From Bradyrhizobium diversitatis (GTDB taxonomy: Bacteria; Pseudomonadota; Alphaproteobacteria; Rhizobiales; Xanthobacteraceae): a DNA stretch of 64,000 nt. A program made the position numbers and the translations under genes. Positions 63,182 to 64,000 of the stretch are shown here, one piece after another (positions within the stretch are counted from its first letter, which is position 1; the number at the start of each line of letters is the position of its first letter). The notes under the pieces were generated by a model. That model saw only the letters and a program-made list of their open reading frames with translations. It searched no databases and was not told the origin of the DNA. The stretch spans positions 62,001 through 126,000 of the forward strand of contig NZ_JACEGD010000011.1 in NCBI RefSeq assembly GCF_016031635.1. Direction: 5' to 3'.

Positions 63182-64000
63182 TCACATCTTCCTGTAGGCG
63201 TCGACCACTGCCTGACCGTCGGCCCCAGCCTTCTTGAGCCAGTCGGCCGTGAGCTGTTCGCCAATCTTCTGGAAGCCGGCCTTGAGCGCCGGGCTCGGCG
63301 GCTCGACATTCATGCCTTTCGCCTTGAGCTGATCGAGATACCAGGTGCTCTTGTCCTGCCAGGCCTTCCAACCGCGGGTTTCCGCGGTCGCGGCGGCCTT
63401 GAGGATGGCCTCCTGGGTCGGCTTGTCGAGCGCCTCGAACGCGGCCTTGTTGACGAAGGTATAGTCCTTCGGAATCCAGGCCTGCACGTCATAGAAATAT
63501 TTGAGCGACTCCCAGGCCTTCGAGTCGTAGCCGGTGCCGCCGGACGACATGAAGGAATTCACCACGCCCGTCGCCAGCGCCTGCGGCAATTCCGCCGCCT
63601 GGATCGTGACCGACTGCGCGCCGACCAATTCGCCGATCCGCGCGGTCCCGACATTATAGGCCCGCCACTTCAAGCCCTTCATGTCTTCGATCGTCGCGAG
63701 CGGCTTGTTGACATAGACGCCCTGGGGCGCCCAAGGCACGACGAACAGCAGCTTGAGACCCTGCGCATCGAGCTTCTTGACGATCGCGGACTTGGAGGCC
63801 TGGTACAGCTTCATCGCGTCCGGGAAGCTGGTCGCCAGGAACGGCACGACGTCGATGCCGAAGATCGGGTCCTCGTTCTCGTGAATCGACAGCAGCACCT
63901 CACCCATCTGCGCCTGCCCGGTCACCACCGCGCGCTTGATGTCGGGTGCCTTGAACAGCGAGGCGCCCGGATGAACCGTGATCTGGAGTTTGCCGGAGGT
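63182..64000 (-). CDS. TRAP transporter substrate-binding protein (DctP family), partial
   Basis: The 3' part (272 codons plus stop) of a gene whose start lies beyond the window; the frame is open to the last base (reading ...LQITVHPGASLFKAPDIKRAV at the upstream edge). DctP features are QMGEVLLSIHENEDPIFGID, GLKWRAYNVGTARIGELVGA (with the carboxylate-binding Arg) and VVNSFMSSGGTGYDSK. It is convergent with the first TRAP operon and differs from the 58503 protein in most positions, so it belongs to a second TRAP system with another ligand. Confidence 0.9.
   Translation of the reverse strand, partial: TSGKLQITVHPGASLFKAPDIKRAVVTGQAQMGEVLLSIHENEDPIFGIDVVPFLATSFPDAMKLYQASKSAIVKKLDAQGLKLLFVVPWAPQGVYVNKPLATIEDMKGLKWRAYNVGTARIGELVGAQSVTIQAAELPQALATGVVNSFMSSGGTGYDSKAWESLKYFYDVQAWIPKDYTFVNKAAFEALDKPTQEAILKAAATAETRGWKAWQDKSTWYLDQLKAKGMNVEPPSPALKAGFQKIGEQLTADWLKKAGADGQAVVDAYRKM

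Noticed and set aside
1..64000. Search for tRNA, rRNA, CRISPR, transposase genes and attachment sites
   Set aside because: No cloverleaf, rRNA segment, regularly spaced repeat or transposase-like protein was seen on either strand by reading.

Overview
The window is about 64 kb of high-GC DNA from an alphaproteobacterium, most likely a Bradyrhizobium-type member of the Nitrobacteraceae. This rests on an imp-type type VI secretion (T6SS) locus, a large cyclase-ATPase-TPR regulator, an Irr-like iron motif, a rhizobial palindromic intergenic repeat at 52305-52410, and gene vocabulary (TRAP transporters, PepSY/TonB iron uptake). No rRNA, tRNA, CRISPR array or intact insertion sequence was seen. 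The genus call is inference from style and was not checked by alignment.

Layout. (1) 0.1-5.6 kb: an AraC regulator, a TonB-dependent siderophore receptor, a PepSY membrane protein and a small unknown ORF, together a ferric-siderophore uptake unit. (2) 6.0-9.1 kb: a class III nucleotide cyclase fused to an AAA ATPase and TPRs. (3) 9.2-13.0 kb, minus strand: a 1274-residue protein joining a DyP-type heme peroxidase to a cytochrome P450-like domain, the most unusual gene here. (4) 13.4-17.8 kb, plus strand: two OmpA-like proteins and two HExxH metalloproteases, all without visible Sec signals. (5) 18.0-30.1 kb, minus strand: the structural T6SS operon tssA-tssB-tssC-hcp-tssE-tssF-tssG-clpV followed by a SAM methyltransferase. 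(6) 30.5-44.1 kb, plus strand: vgrG, an unknown small gene, tagH(fha), tssK, tssL, tssM, tagF, PP2C phosphatase and Ser/Thr kinase. (7) 44.1-58.0 kb: periplasmic and protease-rich accessory genes: a DUF4424 protein, a beta-propeller/NlpC-P60-like protein, three caspase-like (C14) proteins, a stand-alone DUF4384-like protein, an unknown protein, an alpha/beta hydrolase, an isoprenylcysteine-methyltransferase-like membrane protein and a third small metzincin. (8) 58.5-64.0 kb: a TRAP transporter (Tat-signalled DctP plus fused DctQM), an acyl-CoA synthetase and, convergently, the 3' part of a second TRAP binding protein.

How the parts may work together. Regions 5 and 6 hold a complete T6SS core except TssJ; the OmpA-like C terminus of TssL probably supplies the envelope anchor instead. 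Kinase, phosphatase, FHA protein and TagF make up a threonine-phosphorylation control circuit. DUF4384-like modules recur in the kinase, one caspase and a stand-alone secreted protein, which ties region 7 to the T6SS. The leaderless metalloproteases and OmpA-like proteins in regions 4 and 7 are candidate T6SS cargo or accessory proteins. This is a hypothesis from context only.
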